From NCBI GenBank assembly GCA_964490765.1, contig CAZBDV010000029.1, positions 1 to 28,173 of the forward strand: a stretch of DNA of 28,173 nt, written 5' to 3'. The first letter of the stretch is position 1; every line of letters begins with the position of its first letter. This DNA comes from CAZBDV01 sp964490765 (GTDB lineage Bacteria; Cloacimonadota; Cloacimonadia; Cloacimonadales; JAJBBL01). The position numbers and the translations under genes are program-made. This document shows, one piece after another, positions 1 to 7,584 of the stretch. The notes under the pieces were generated by a model. That model made no database searches. It saw nothing but the letters and a program-made list of their open reading frames with translations, and was not told where the DNA came from.

Positions 1-14
1 AAGGAGGAAAGAAG

Positions 15-1652
15 ATGGCAAAACAGATCAAATTTGGTCATGAAGCACGCAACTCAATCAAGGCTGGTGTTGATAAGCTGGCCGATGCAGTGAAAGTGAC
101 ATTGGGGCCGCGTGGTAGGAACGTGGTATTAGAGAAGAAATTCGGATCTCCGACAATAACCAACGATGGAGTTACCATAGCCAAGGAGATAGATTTAGAG
201 GATTCCTTTGAGAATATGGGAGCTCAGCTCTGTAAAGAGGTGGCCGAGAAGACTCATGATATTGCCGGTGATGGGACTACAACAGCAACGTTATTGACCC
301 AGGCGATTATAGAAGAGGGGTTGAAGCATGTCACCGCTGGAGTCAATCCGATGTATCTGAAGCGAGGATTGGAGAAGGCATCCAAGGTAGTTGTTGATGA
401 GATCAAGAATTTCAGTAAGAAGATCGCCAGTTCTGATGAAGTAGCACAGATAGCTTCGATATCTGCCAATAACGATCCTGAGATTGGCAGATTGATAGCT
501 GAGGCTATGGATTCAGTTGGTAATGAGGGTATAATTAACGTTGAAGAGGCTAAATCTATTGACACCTATATGGAGAAAGTAGAGGGTATGCAATTCGATC
601 GCGGTTACGTATCACCTTACTTTGCAACCGATACAGACAAGATGATAGCCGAACTCACCGATCCTTACATTCTCCTTTTTGATAAGAAGATAACCGTTAT
701 GAAGGACCTGCTTCCAATCCTTCAGGAAGTAGCACAATCGGGCAAACCGTTAATGATAATAGCAGAAGATATCGAGGGTGAAGCCCTTGCTACTCTTGTC
801 GTTAATAAACTGAGAGGAACGATCAATGTGGCAGCAGTCAAGGCGCCTGGATTTGGTGACCGCCGCAAAGCTATGATGGAAGATATTGCCATCCTCACCG
901 GGGGAACCGTGATCTCTGAAGAACTGGGCCGCAAACTGGACAGTGTGACAATGCAGGATCTGGGAACCGCCAAGAAGATTATAGTCGACAAAGAAAATAC
1001 CGTCATCAGAGAGGGTGCGGGCACGAAGAAGAATATTGACGCTCGTATCAAACAGATCAAAAATCATATCGAAGACACAACATCCGATTACGATCGTGAG
1101 AAACTCCAGGAGCGACTGGCTAAATTGAGTTCCGGTGTTGCTGTTATCAAGATAGGTGCTGCAACCGAGACCGAGATGAAAGAGAAGAAAGCGAGAGTCG
1201 ATGATGCGCTGCATGCTACCAGAGCTGCTGTAGAAGAGGGCATTGTCACCGGTGGTGGTGTATGCCTTATCCATTCATCCAAAGCGATTGATAAGATCAA
1301 ATTCGACAATCACGAAGAACAAGTGGCAGCCAATATTCTGAAGAAGGCACTTCTCGTACCAGCCTTCCAGATAGCTTCAAATGCCGGTGAAGAGGGTGCG
1401 GTAGTGGTCGAGAAACTGAAGGGTAGTGATGATCCACACTTCGGTTTCAATGCCGATACAGGAAACTTCGAAGATATCTATAAAGCCGGTATCATTGACC
1501 CGGCCAAGGTCGTCCGCTCTGCTGTTCAGAATGCAATCAGTATCTCAGGACTCTTCCTGACTACTGAATGTATCGTAACAGAGATTCCGGAACCTGAACC
1601 ACCAGCTCCTGCTGGCGGCGGAATGCCACCAGGAATGGGCGGTATGTATTAA
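15..1652 (+). CDS. groL: Chaperonin GroEL (Hsp60)
   Basis: Cytosolic ATP-driven chaperonin subunit that forms the double-ring folding chamber with GroES. The 545-residue protein is full length for the family. It shows the N-terminal ATP-site signature (VTLGPRGRNV near residue 29, then NDGVTIAKEI), the GDGTTTAT motif near residue 86, and the Gly/Met-rich C-terminal tail ending in GGMGGMY-like repeats (here PPGMGGMY). The start is fixed by an ideal AAGGAGG Shine-Dalgarno at bases 1-7. groES is probably just upstream, outside the window. A hairpin terminator follows about 60 bp after the stop. Identification is certain. Confidence 0.99.
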   Translation: MAKQIKFGHEARNSIKAGVDKLADAVKVTLGPRGRNVVLEKKFGSPTITNDGVTIAKEIDLEDSFENMGAQLCKEVAEKTHDIAGDGTTTATLLTQAIIEEGLKHVTAGVNPMYLKRGLEKASKVVVDEIKNFSKKIASSDEVAQIASISANNDPEIGRLIAEAMDSVGNEGIINVEEAKSIDTYMEKVEGMQFDRGYVSPYFATDTDKMIAELTDPYILLFDKKITVMKDLLPILQEVAQSGKPLMIIAEDIEGEALATLVVNKLRGTINVAAVKAPGFGDRRKAMMEDIAILTGGTVISEELGRKLDSVTMQDLGTAKKIIVDKENTVIREGAGTKKNIDARIKQIKNHIEDTTSDYDREKLQERLAKLSSGVAVIKIGAATETEMKEKKARVDDALHATRAAVEEGIVTGGGVCLIHSSKAIDKIKFDNHEEQVAANILKKALLVPAFQIASNAGEEGAVVVEKLKGSDDPHFGFNADTGNFEDIYKAGIIDPAKVVRSAVQNAISISGLFLTTECIVTEIPEPEPPAPAGGGMPPGMGGMY

Positions 1653-1712
1653 TCAACAGGCCAGACTGAAGATTTAAACTATAGGATCTCAGAAAGGTCT
1701 TGATAGAATTTG

Positions 1713-1736
1713 AGGGGCACGGTTAACTGTGCCCCT
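1713..1736 (+). terminator. Hairpin terminator after groL
   Basis: GGGGCAC (1714-1720) pairs perfectly with GTGCCCC (1729-1735) around an 8-base loop, extended by an A-T pair at 1713/1736. A T-rich stretch (TTGATTCATTTTGTT) follows. It sits between groL and the rplM promoter, as expected for a Rho-independent terminator, although the U-tract is interrupted. Confidence 0.7.
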
Positions 1737-1822
1737 TGATTCATTTTGTTATATAGATCAATCAGAAGGGTATATAGAGGAGATTACAACACCACTTATC
1801 TACAGGTTAAATAAAATCATCC

Positions 1823-1852
1823 TTGACATGAAAACCTGAGATAAAATATTTT
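1823..1852 (+). promoter_or_regulatory. Sigma70-like promoter of the rplM-rpsI operon
   Basis: A perfect -35 box TTGACA (1823-1828) is followed after 18 bp by an AT-rich -10 candidate TATTTT (1847-1852). It lies between the groL terminator and the rplM Shine-Dalgarno (AAGGAG at 1873-1878), which is where a ribosomal-protein operon promoter is expected. The -10 is only a partial match. Confidence 0.5.
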
Positions 1853-1887
1853 GACACGATAAATAGTAAACTAAGGAGAATGTCTTT

Positions 1888-2313
1888 ATGAAAACGCTTA
1901 CACCAAAGCAGGACCAGATTAGACATGACTGGATTTTGATCGATGCTGAGGGTCAAACTTTGGGCAGATTATCCACTAAAATTGCCGGATTACTCCGGGG
2001 CAAACATAAACCTTATTATGCACCACATCTCGATACTGGTGATTTTGTTATAGTCATAAATGCAGAGAAGGTAAATTTAACGGGTAACAAAGAATCACAG
2101 AAGGTCTATAAGTCCTATAGCGGTTACCCGGGTGGATATAAAGAGATCCCATTCGCTCGACTACAGAGTAAAAAACCTGAAGAGATCATCCAGAGGTCAG
2201 TCAAGGGTATGTTACCAAAAAATGCCCTCGGAAGACAGCTTTTACAGAAATTAAAAGTTTATGCAGGATCGGAGCATCCTCATCAAGCACAGAAACCAAT
2301 AACTATCTCGTGA
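1888..2313 (+). CDS. rplM: 50S ribosomal protein L13
   Basis: Large-subunit ribosomal protein uL13, an early assembly protein of the 50S particle. The 141 residues match the usual length of about 142. Family signatures are WILIDAEGQTLGRLSTKIA near the N-terminus, the HLDTGDFVIVINAEK stretch, and the C-terminal GMLPKNALGRQ and YAGSEHPHQAQKP motifs. The start follows AAGGAG at 1873-1878 by 9 bases. rpsI follows after 17 bp, the standard L13-S9 operon pair in bacteria. Confidence 0.98.
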   Translation: MKTLTPKQDQIRHDWILIDAEGQTLGRLSTKIAGLLRGKHKPYYAPHLDTGDFVIVINAEKVNLTGNKESQKVYKSYSGYPGGYKEIPFARLQSKKPEEIIQRSVKGMLPKNALGRQLLQKLKVYAGSEHPHQAQKPITIS

Positions 2314-2330
2314 ATAACGGAGGAATATAG

Positions 2331-2717
2331 ATGCAGTATTTTGATGCAGTGGGTCGTAGAAAGAAATCAGTTGCCCGTGTACGTCTGACACCCGGGACTG
2401 GCAAGAGAACAGTAAACAATGTTCAGATAAAGAGATACCTGAATCGTGAAACACTGGAGATGATCGTTGAACAACCATTTGAGCTCGTCAATCTTTCTGA
2501 TAAGATTGATCTGAATGTCAATGTCCTCGGAGGTGGTTTGGCTGGCCAGGCAGGAGCAATCAGGCACGGAATAGCACGTGCATTGACCAAATATGACGAG
2601 AATCTACGTGGCGAGTTGAAGAAACACGGCCTGCTTACACGAGACCCGAGAATGGTCGAGAGAAAGAAGAGCGGCCAACCGAAAGCACGTAAGAGATTCC
2701 AGTTCTCAAAACGTTAA
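2331..2717 (+). CDS. rpsI: 30S ribosomal protein S9
   Basis: Small-subunit protein uS9, whose extended C-terminal tail reaches the P-site tRNA. At 128 residues it is full length. It shows the N-terminal AVGRRKKSVARVRL motif, the GGGLAGQAGAIRHGIARAL core and the invariant C-terminal SKR, the last residue of which contacts P-site tRNA in the family. GGAGG at 2319-2323 sets the start. It is co-transcribed with rplM. The 172-bp structured gap downstream separates it from rpsB. Confidence 0.98.
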   Translation: MQYFDAVGRRKKSVARVRLTPGTGKRTVNNVQIKRYLNRETLEMIVEQPFELVNLSDKIDLNVNVLGGGLAGQAGAIRHGIARALTKYDENLRGELKKHGLLTRDPRMVERKKSGQPKARKRFQFSKR

Positions 2718-2729
2718 GGAGTTTTTTAC

Positions 2730-2832
2730 ACACCGGAAAGAGTCCTCTTTAGGTGTTAACGTAGTATTATTATATAAAAAATATCGCACCCCGGAGTTGC
2801 AAGGCGGTGTCTGTTACTCTCTACAGTAACGG
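2730..2832 (+). promoter_or_regulatory. Structured region upstream of rpsB (three hairpins)
   Basis: Three potential hairpins lie in the 172 bp before rpsB. (1) 2730-2756: ACACC / GGTGT enclosing AAAGA / TCTTT with a 4-base loop and a small internal bulge. (2) 2787-2809: CACC / GGTG with a further CC/GG inside. (3) 2811-2832: an 8-bp stem CTGTTACT / AGTAACGG including one G-T pair. The first could terminate rpsI transcripts, although no U-run follows it. The other two could form an mRNA leader for S2 autoregulation, a known mode of control for this operon in other bacteria. The structures are visible; the function is inference. Confidence 0.4.
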
Positions 2833-2889
2833 ATTGAATTGCGGATATCCGGGATGATCAGATAAATAACCGTAAAGTAAGGAGTAACT

Positions 2890-3777
2890 ATGTCAGTTGT
2901 CATGATGAAGCAATTGTTAGAATCGGGAGTCCATTTCGGTCATCAGACTCATAAGTGGAATCCCAAGATGAAGAAGTATATTTTTATCAAGCGAAACGGA
3001 ATTCATATTATTGACCTCAAACAGACAGTAGATGCCATCAACGAAGCTTATATGTTTCTGAAAGAAGTCGCAGCCCGTGGTCAATACGTTCTCTTTGTCG
3101 GCACCAAAAAACAGGCCAAAGATGCTATCGAGGCAGCAGCCAAAAAATGTGGTGCTTTCTATGTCAGCAACCGCTGGTATGGTGGTATGTTGACCAATAT
3201 GCAGACAATCAGGCGGTCGATCAGTAAACTTGATTATTATGAACAGATCGTGGAAGATGGAACGATCAACAGTTTTACCAAGCTGGAAGCTACCAGAATG
3301 AAAAGAAGATATGACAAGATACTTACCGCCCTCGGTGGTATTCGTGGTATGGATTCCAAGCCTGGTGCCGTTGTTGTTATCGACACTATTCATGAAGAAA
3401 TTGCCGTCCACGAAGCGAGAAAACTCAATATTCCGATAGTGGGTATGGTTGATACCAATAGCGATCCTGACCTTATCGATTATGTTATCCCGGCCAATGA
3501 CGATGCGATTCGAGCCATCTACCTGATTACCGATATTCTGGCTGACTCCGTCATAGAAGGACGTAATATTATGATGGAAGGTATGGAAGAGGCTGTAGAG
3601 GGTCCACAGGCTGCCAAGGGTGATGAAAGTGAGGCTGCGGATGAAGATAAAGCAGAAGAAACAAAAGATTCTCCTGCTGATAAAGTGCCTGAAAAGGAAG
3701 AGGTAACTGACAAAAAGTCAGAGCCGCAAGAAGAGGATCAGGTCGAAGAGTCCAAAGAAGAGAAGAAAGAGAACTAA
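2890..3777 (+). CDS. rpsB: 30S ribosomal protein S2 with long acidic C-terminal tail
   Basis: Small-subunit protein uS2, which binds at the platform/head junction and helps recruit S1. The core carries family signatures: LLESGVHFGHQTHKWNPKM at the N-terminus, VLFVGTKKQA, NRWYGGMLTN, and the C-terminal PIVGMVDTNSDPD and IPANDDAIRAI. It has 295 residues against about 240 in E. coli. The excess is a tail from about residue 234 made almost entirely of E, D, K, A, S and P, with no predicted fold. The Shine-Dalgarno TAAGGAG ends 5 bases before the ATG. tsf follows, the usual neighbour. Identity is certain; the tail's role is unknown. Confidence 0.98.
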   Translation: MSVVMMKQLLESGVHFGHQTHKWNPKMKKYIFIKRNGIHIIDLKQTVDAINEAYMFLKEVAARGQYVLFVGTKKQAKDAIEAAAKKCGAFYVSNRWYGGMLTNMQTIRRSISKLDYYEQIVEDGTINSFTKLEATRMKRRYDKILTALGGIRGMDSKPGAVVVIDTIHEEIAVHEARKLNIPIVGMVDTNSDPDLIDYVIPANDDAIRAIYLITDILADSVIEGRNIMMEGMEEAVEGPQAAKGDESEAADEDKAEETKDSPADKVPEKEEVTDKKSEPQEEDQVEESKEEKKEN

Positions 3778-3786
3778 TCTTAACTG

Positions 3787-3803
3787 GACCCTCTATGGGG
3801 GTC
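3787..3803 (+). other. Short hairpin between rpsB and tsf
   Basis: GACCC (3787-3791) pairs with GGGTC (3799-3803) around a 7-base loop, ten bases after the rpsB stop. No U-run follows, so it is more likely an attenuating or mRNA-stabilising stem than a terminator. It may also be chance. Confidence 0.25.
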
Positions 3804-3882
3804 AAGGATATAAATCAACGTGCAATAGCACATAGTACGCATCATTATCATAATCAGACAAAAAATTTTAAAGGAGATATAT

Positions 3883-4476
3883 ATGGATATCACTGCTCAA
3901 ATGGTGAAAGAACTGAGAGAGAAAACCGGGGTTGGAATGATGGACTGCAAAAAAGCCCTGCAGGCTACCGAGGGGAATATGGATGAAGCGGTCAAATACC
4001 TGCGCGAAAAAGGTATCAGCAAGGCAGCATCAAAATCCGATCGGGAAGCAAAAGAGGGGCTTATCGAGGCTTATGTCCATTTCAACGGAAAAATCGGCGT
4101 TCTGGTCGAGATCAACTGTGAGACCGATTTTGTAGCCCGAACCGATGATTTCAAAGAATTATGCAAGAACATAGCCATGCATATAGCAGCTTCAAATCCT
4201 TTAGCTGTTAGCGAAGAGCAGCTTGACCAGGAAATGCTTGTTAAGGAACGAGAGGTTTATTATAAAAAGGCTATCAATGATGGTAAGCCAGAAAACATTG
4301 CAACGAAGATCGCAGACGGCCAGATTCAGAAATACGTTAAAGAGAACTGCCTGCTCGATCAGGAATACTATCGAGAATCCGGAGTATCAGTTCAAGAGGT
4401 AATCCATGAAGCAGTATCCAAGATGGGCGAGAACATTCAGGTAGCCAGATTTGTCAGATACTCACTGGGTGCATAA
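3883..4476 (+). CDS. tsf: Elongation factor Ts, compact form
   Basis: Guanine nucleotide exchange factor that reloads EF-Tu with GTP in the cytosol. The N-terminal UBA-like module (LREKTGVGMMDCKKAL, residues about 10-25) is followed by EAVKYLREKG and the TDFVARTDDFKEL exchange motif. At 197 residues it is the short form, similar in size to the Thermus protein (about 196) and lacking the long second core repeat of the 283-residue E. coli form. AAGGAG at 3871-3876 sets the start. The stop lies one base before the pyrH ATG, so translation of the two is probably coupled. Confidence 0.97.
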   Translation: MDITAQMVKELREKTGVGMMDCKKALQATEGNMDEAVKYLREKGISKAASKSDREAKEGLIEAYVHFNGKIGVLVEINCETDFVARTDDFKELCKNIAMHIAASNPLAVSEEQLDQEMLVKEREVYYKKAINDGKPENIATKIADGQIQKYVKENCLLDQEYYRESGVSVQEVIHEAVSKMGENIQVARFVRYSLGA

Positions 4477-4477
4477 A

Positions 4478-5227
4478 ATGACTGACTTCTTCAAACCAGA
4501 AAAGATAGAGAGAGTTATCGTCAAGATCAGTGGTGAATTTCTGGCCGGTGATGGTTCTCTCGGATTTAACCATGAAGTCCTCGAGCAACTGGCAGACGAT
4601 CTCATTTCCTTGAAAAAGACGGGTTTGGCTATCGGGATTGTTCTCGGTGGCGGTAATATCTTCAGAGGTGCAAAATCACTCAGAAGTAATGCTGACGGGC
4701 AAGAGGATAAGGGAATAAACAGGGTTTCCGGCGATAATATCGGAATGCTGGCAACTCTGCAGAATAGTCTTGTATTGAGTGATTATATACAAAGGAAAAA
4801 TTATCATGCAGAGGTATTTTCTGCACTGGAGATCAACAAGGTCTGTCGTTTCTACACGACAAACAGTGTAGAAAATGCTCTTAATAAAGGCAGGATATGC
4901 TTCCTGGCTGGTGGTACCGGAAATCCTTACTTTACAACCGATACAGCAGCGGTCCTGCGAGCTATTGAGTTAAACGCCGATATCGTTTTGAAGGGAACCA
5001 AAGTCGATGGGGTTTACAGTGCTGACCCTGTGGTCGATAAGAATGCAGAATACTACCCGGAAATCAGTTACGATGAACTCCTCTCCAGGAGGTTGAACGT
5101 GATGGATATGACAGCTTTTTCTCTCGCCAGAGATCATCATATCGCAATGAAGATATTCAATATTACCAAACCGGGTAATCTTAAAAATGCCATCCTGAAA
5201 AAGGCTGTAGGAACTTACGTCTACTGA
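4478..5227 (+). CDS. pyrH: UMP kinase
   Basis: Phosphorylates UMP to UDP with ATP, the first committed step towards UTP and CTP. It is a hexameric cytosolic enzyme of the amino-acid-kinase fold. Signatures are VKISGEFL (residues 15-22), VLGGGNIFRG (G57-G59 onwards), FLAGGTGNPYFTTDTAA, and the LKGTKVDGVYSADP segment. I chose the ATG at 4478 (249 residues), directly after the tsf stop, over an in-frame TTG at 4451 inside tsf, because the homologous sequence begins near VIVKISG. No clear Shine-Dalgarno is present, consistent with coupling to tsf. The rpsB-tsf-pyrH-frr order is widely conserved. Confidence 0.97.
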   Translation: MTDFFKPEKIERVIVKISGEFLAGDGSLGFNHEVLEQLADDLISLKKTGLAIGIVLGGGNIFRGAKSLRSNADGQEDKGINRVSGDNIGMLATLQNSLVLSDYIQRKNYHAEVFSALEINKVCRFYTTNSVENALNKGRICFLAGGTGNPYFTTDTAAVLRAIELNADIVLKGTKVDGVYSADPVVDKNAEYYPEISYDELLSRRLNVMDMTAFSLARDHHIAMKIFNITKPGNLKNAILKKAVGTYVY

Positions 5228-5251
5228 TGGCTGGCTTACAAGGAGATTAAT

Positions 5252-5806
5252 ATGGACAAGGTTTTAAAACAACTGGAAGAGAAAATGAACAAAGTAATCG
5301 ATACAATGGCTCACAGTTTTCTTAAACTACGTACCGGAAGGGCAAGTGTGTCGATCCTGGATGATATTAAAATTAACTACTACGGAGAATTAACACCGAT
5401 TAAGCAATTATGCAGCATATCAACTCCGGAACCACGGCTTATTGTCATTCAACCATGGGATAAGACTACTCTGACAGATATAGAGAAAGCGATACTCGCT
5501 GCCAATCTCGACATCACTCCCGATAATGATGGCAAGGTTGTTCGCTTACCATTCCAGCCACTTACGGAGGACAAAAGAAAAGAGATCGTAAAACAGATCA
5601 AAAGAATTGCTGAAGATTCGAAAGTTGCTATCAGAAACATAAGACGAGAGGGAAACGATATTGCCAAACAGATGGAAAAAGATAAACAGATCTCGGAAGA
5701 TGAAATGAAGAAATTGCTCGATGATATTCAGGATTTGACTGATAAATGGGTTGAAAAGGTTTCTGACGCCGCAAAAAATAAAGAAAATGAAGTAATGTCC
5801 ATCTGA
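5252..5806 (+). CDS. frr: Ribosome recycling factor
   Basis: With EF-G, splits post-termination ribosomes and releases mRNA and tRNA. The 184 residues match the family length of about 185. Signatures are LRTGRASVSILDDIKINYYG (residues 26-45), QPWDKTTLTDIEKAI, and the C-terminal three-helix stretch EDSKVAIRNIRREGND. AAGGAG at 5240-5245 sets the start. It follows pyrH by 24 bp and precedes a small ferredoxin gene by 21 bp. Confidence 0.98.
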   Translation: MDKVLKQLEEKMNKVIDTMAHSFLKLRTGRASVSILDDIKINYYGELTPIKQLCSISTPEPRLIVIQPWDKTTLTDIEKAILAANLDITPDNDGKVVRLPFQPLTEDKRKEIVKQIKRIAEDSKVAIRNIRREGNDIAKQMEKDKQISEDEMKKLLDDIQDLTDKWVEKVSDAAKNKENEVMSI

Positions 5807-5827
5807 GATGAGAGGTAAACTACTGAT

Positions 5828-6004
5828 ATGCGTTATATAATAACATCTGAGTGTGTGAATTGCGGAGAGTGTATAGACATATGCCCCGTATCGGCTATAA
5901 TTGAAGGTGAAGACCAGTTATTTATTACCGAAGCCTGCGTCTGTTGTGGTAAATGTGTTGAAGTTTGTCCGGTAGAGGCAATCAGAATCAATAATAAAAA
6001 ATAA
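5828..6004 (+). CDS. Small 2[4Fe-4S] ferredoxin
   Basis: A 58-residue protein carrying two complete cluster motifs: C9-x2-C12-x2-C15-x3-C19-P and C37-x2-C40-x2-C43-x3-C47-P. That is the classic clostridial-type bacterial ferredoxin with two low-potential [4Fe-4S] clusters, a soluble one-electron carrier for anaerobic metabolism. C39 is an extra cysteine beside the second motif. The only sensible start is the ATG at 5828, preceded by AGAGG at 5811-5815. It lies 21 bp after frr, so it may be co-transcribed with the translation genes. Its redox partner cannot be inferred from the window. It falls below common ORF-length cut-offs. Confidence 0.9.
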   Translation: MRYIITSECVNCGECIDICPVSAIIEGEDQLFITEACVCCGKCVEVCPVEAIRINNKK

Positions 6005-6206
6005 GACCTAATCCTTTTTTATCTTTTATTGAAACTTACTACATAATAACTGGTTACACTCTTACAGGTAAAAAAAGCTTGCAAATTACTCCTGCTTTAT
6101 TGAATAGTGCTTTTTAAATTGACGGTATTGTGTATCGGGTGTTGTTGCCCCGGATATTAACATGGACTATAACCGTTAACTGAACAATAGGAGAAGGTTG
6201 GTCGGA

Positions 6207-7544
6207 ATGAAAGTAATGGTTATCGGCAGCGGTGGCAGAGAACATGCCATCACCCATGCAGTAGCAAAGAGTAAGAGAGTTGATAAAGTATACGTTACTC
6301 CGGGTAATGCCGGAATGATGGATATAGCTGAGATAATCCCATCCCACAGTTTCAAAGATATCTATAACATAGTACTCGACAGGAATATCGATATGGTCAT
6401 CGTCGGGCCGGAACAACCACTGCAGGAAGGACTCTCAAACTATCTGGACGATAAGGGAATAACTGTTATTGGCCCCAGCAGGGAAGCTGCCCGTTTGGAA
6501 ACCAGTAAGGTGTTTGCTAAATCCCTGATGCAGAAATACGGGATACCTACAGCTGTTTATCAGACATTCACAGAATACGGGCAGGCGGCACAATTTATAA
6601 AGACAAACTCTTCTCAGAAATTAGATCGTAACTCCAGCTATAATAACTTTACCTATCCGGTCGTCATCAAAGCTGATGGACTGGCAGCCGGTAAGGGGGT
6701 AATAATAGCCCACAATGAGGGTGATGCACTGGCTGCTCTCCGTAAGATGATGCTCGATAAAGATTTCGGTCAATCAGGAGAGAGAGTGATTATTGAAGAA
6801 TACCTGAAGGGATACGAAGCCTCTGTCTTTGCCTTTACTGATGGCATCGATTATAAAATGACCATACTCTCGCACGATTATAAGAAGATCTTCGATAAAG
6901 ATCTGGGACCCAATACCGGTGGGATGGGTGCTTATGCTCCGGTCGAAGTGCCTGAAGAACTCTTGAAGGAGATCGAGGAAAGTATATTCGAACCGCTTAT
7001 GAAGGGTTTGAAAAGAGAGAATATCGAATATAAAGGTGTTATCTATGCAGGCCTGATCTTCACGGAAGAAGGAATAAAGGTCCTGGAATTCAACTGTCGC
7101 TTAGGTGATCCCGAAACTCAGGCAGTATTACCTCTGCTGGAAACAGACTTTGTTGATGTCTGTGCAGCAATTGCCAGTAAGGGTTTGAAAGATCTAAATC
7201 TGCAATGGAAGAACTCGGCAGCAATTACTGTTGTTGCCGCCTCAGACGGCTATCCAGGCAAGTATGAGAGTGGAAAGGTCATATCCATAGATGACTCGAT
7301 AATTAATGACGAACGGCTTGTATTCTACGCAAATGTAAAAAGGAACAGCGAAAAGAGGTTGATTACTTCCGGTGGCAGGGTTCTGAGTGTGACTGCTCTG
7401 GCACCGACTGTTGCCGAAGCTTCTATCAAGGCATACGAAGGCCTCTATAAGATCAATTTTGAAAATATATACTTCCGTAAAGATATTGCTCTGAACCACG
7501 AGAATATTGCATATATAAGAGACCAGGTTAAAATACCAACTTAG
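6207..7544 (+). CDS. purD: Phosphoribosylamine-glycine ligase (GAR synthetase)
   Basis: Joins glycine to 5-phosphoribosylamine with ATP, the second step of de novo purine synthesis. It is a monofunctional ATP-grasp enzyme of 445 residues from the chosen start, near the usual length of about 430. Visible motifs are GSGGREH (residues 7-13), VVIKADGLAAGKGV (ATP-grasp), GPNTGGMGAYAP (from residue 234) and EFNCRLGDPETQ (from E294, metal ligands). I prefer the ATG at 6207 to the in-frame TTG at 6198, because AGGAG/GAAGG at 6189-6197 is too close to the TTG. A short Ser/Asn-rich insertion lies just before the ATP-grasp motif. The C25 gene begins 40 bp downstream. Confidence 0.97.
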   Translation: MKVMVIGSGGREHAITHAVAKSKRVDKVYVTPGNAGMMDIAEIIPSHSFKDIYNIVLDRNIDMVIVGPEQPLQEGLSNYLDDKGITVIGPSREAARLETSKVFAKSLMQKYGIPTAVYQTFTEYGQAAQFIKTNSSQKLDRNSSYNNFTYPVVIKADGLAAGKGVIIAHNEGDALAALRKMMLDKDFGQSGERVIIEEYLKGYEASVFAFTDGIDYKMTILSHDYKKIFDKDLGPNTGGMGAYAPVEVPEELLKEIEESIFEPLMKGLKRENIEYKGVIYAGLIFTEEGIKVLEFNCRLGDPETQAVLPLLETDFVDVCAAIASKGLKDLNLQWKNSAAITVVAASDGYPGKYESGKVISIDDSIINDERLVFYANVKRNSEKRLITSGGRVLSVTALAPTVAEASIKAYEGLYKINFENIYFRKDIALNHENIAYIRDQVKIPT

Positions 7545-7584
7545 GCCATCATCAATCTAAGCGGTTCTAAGAAGGAGAAAAGAG

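Noticed and set aside
750..1274. Long antisense open frame opposite groL (174 codons)
   Set aside because: It lies wholly inside the certain groL frame, has no Shine-Dalgarno and resembles no known protein. It reflects codon bias on the other strand.
2917..3411. Antisense open frame opposite rpsB (164 codons)
   Set aside because: Fully within rpsB, low-complexity composition and no start signal.
4451..4477. Upstream TTG start for pyrH inside tsf
   Set aside because: It would add nine residues read through tsf with no binding site. The ATG at 4478 directly after the tsf stop fits the family N-terminus.
6005..6206. Possible promoter or terminator in the gap between the ferredoxin and purD
   Set aside because: TTGCAA, TTGAAT and TTGACG occur but none has a -10 box at proper distance, and no convincing hairpin with a U-run is present. 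I see nothing I can support there.
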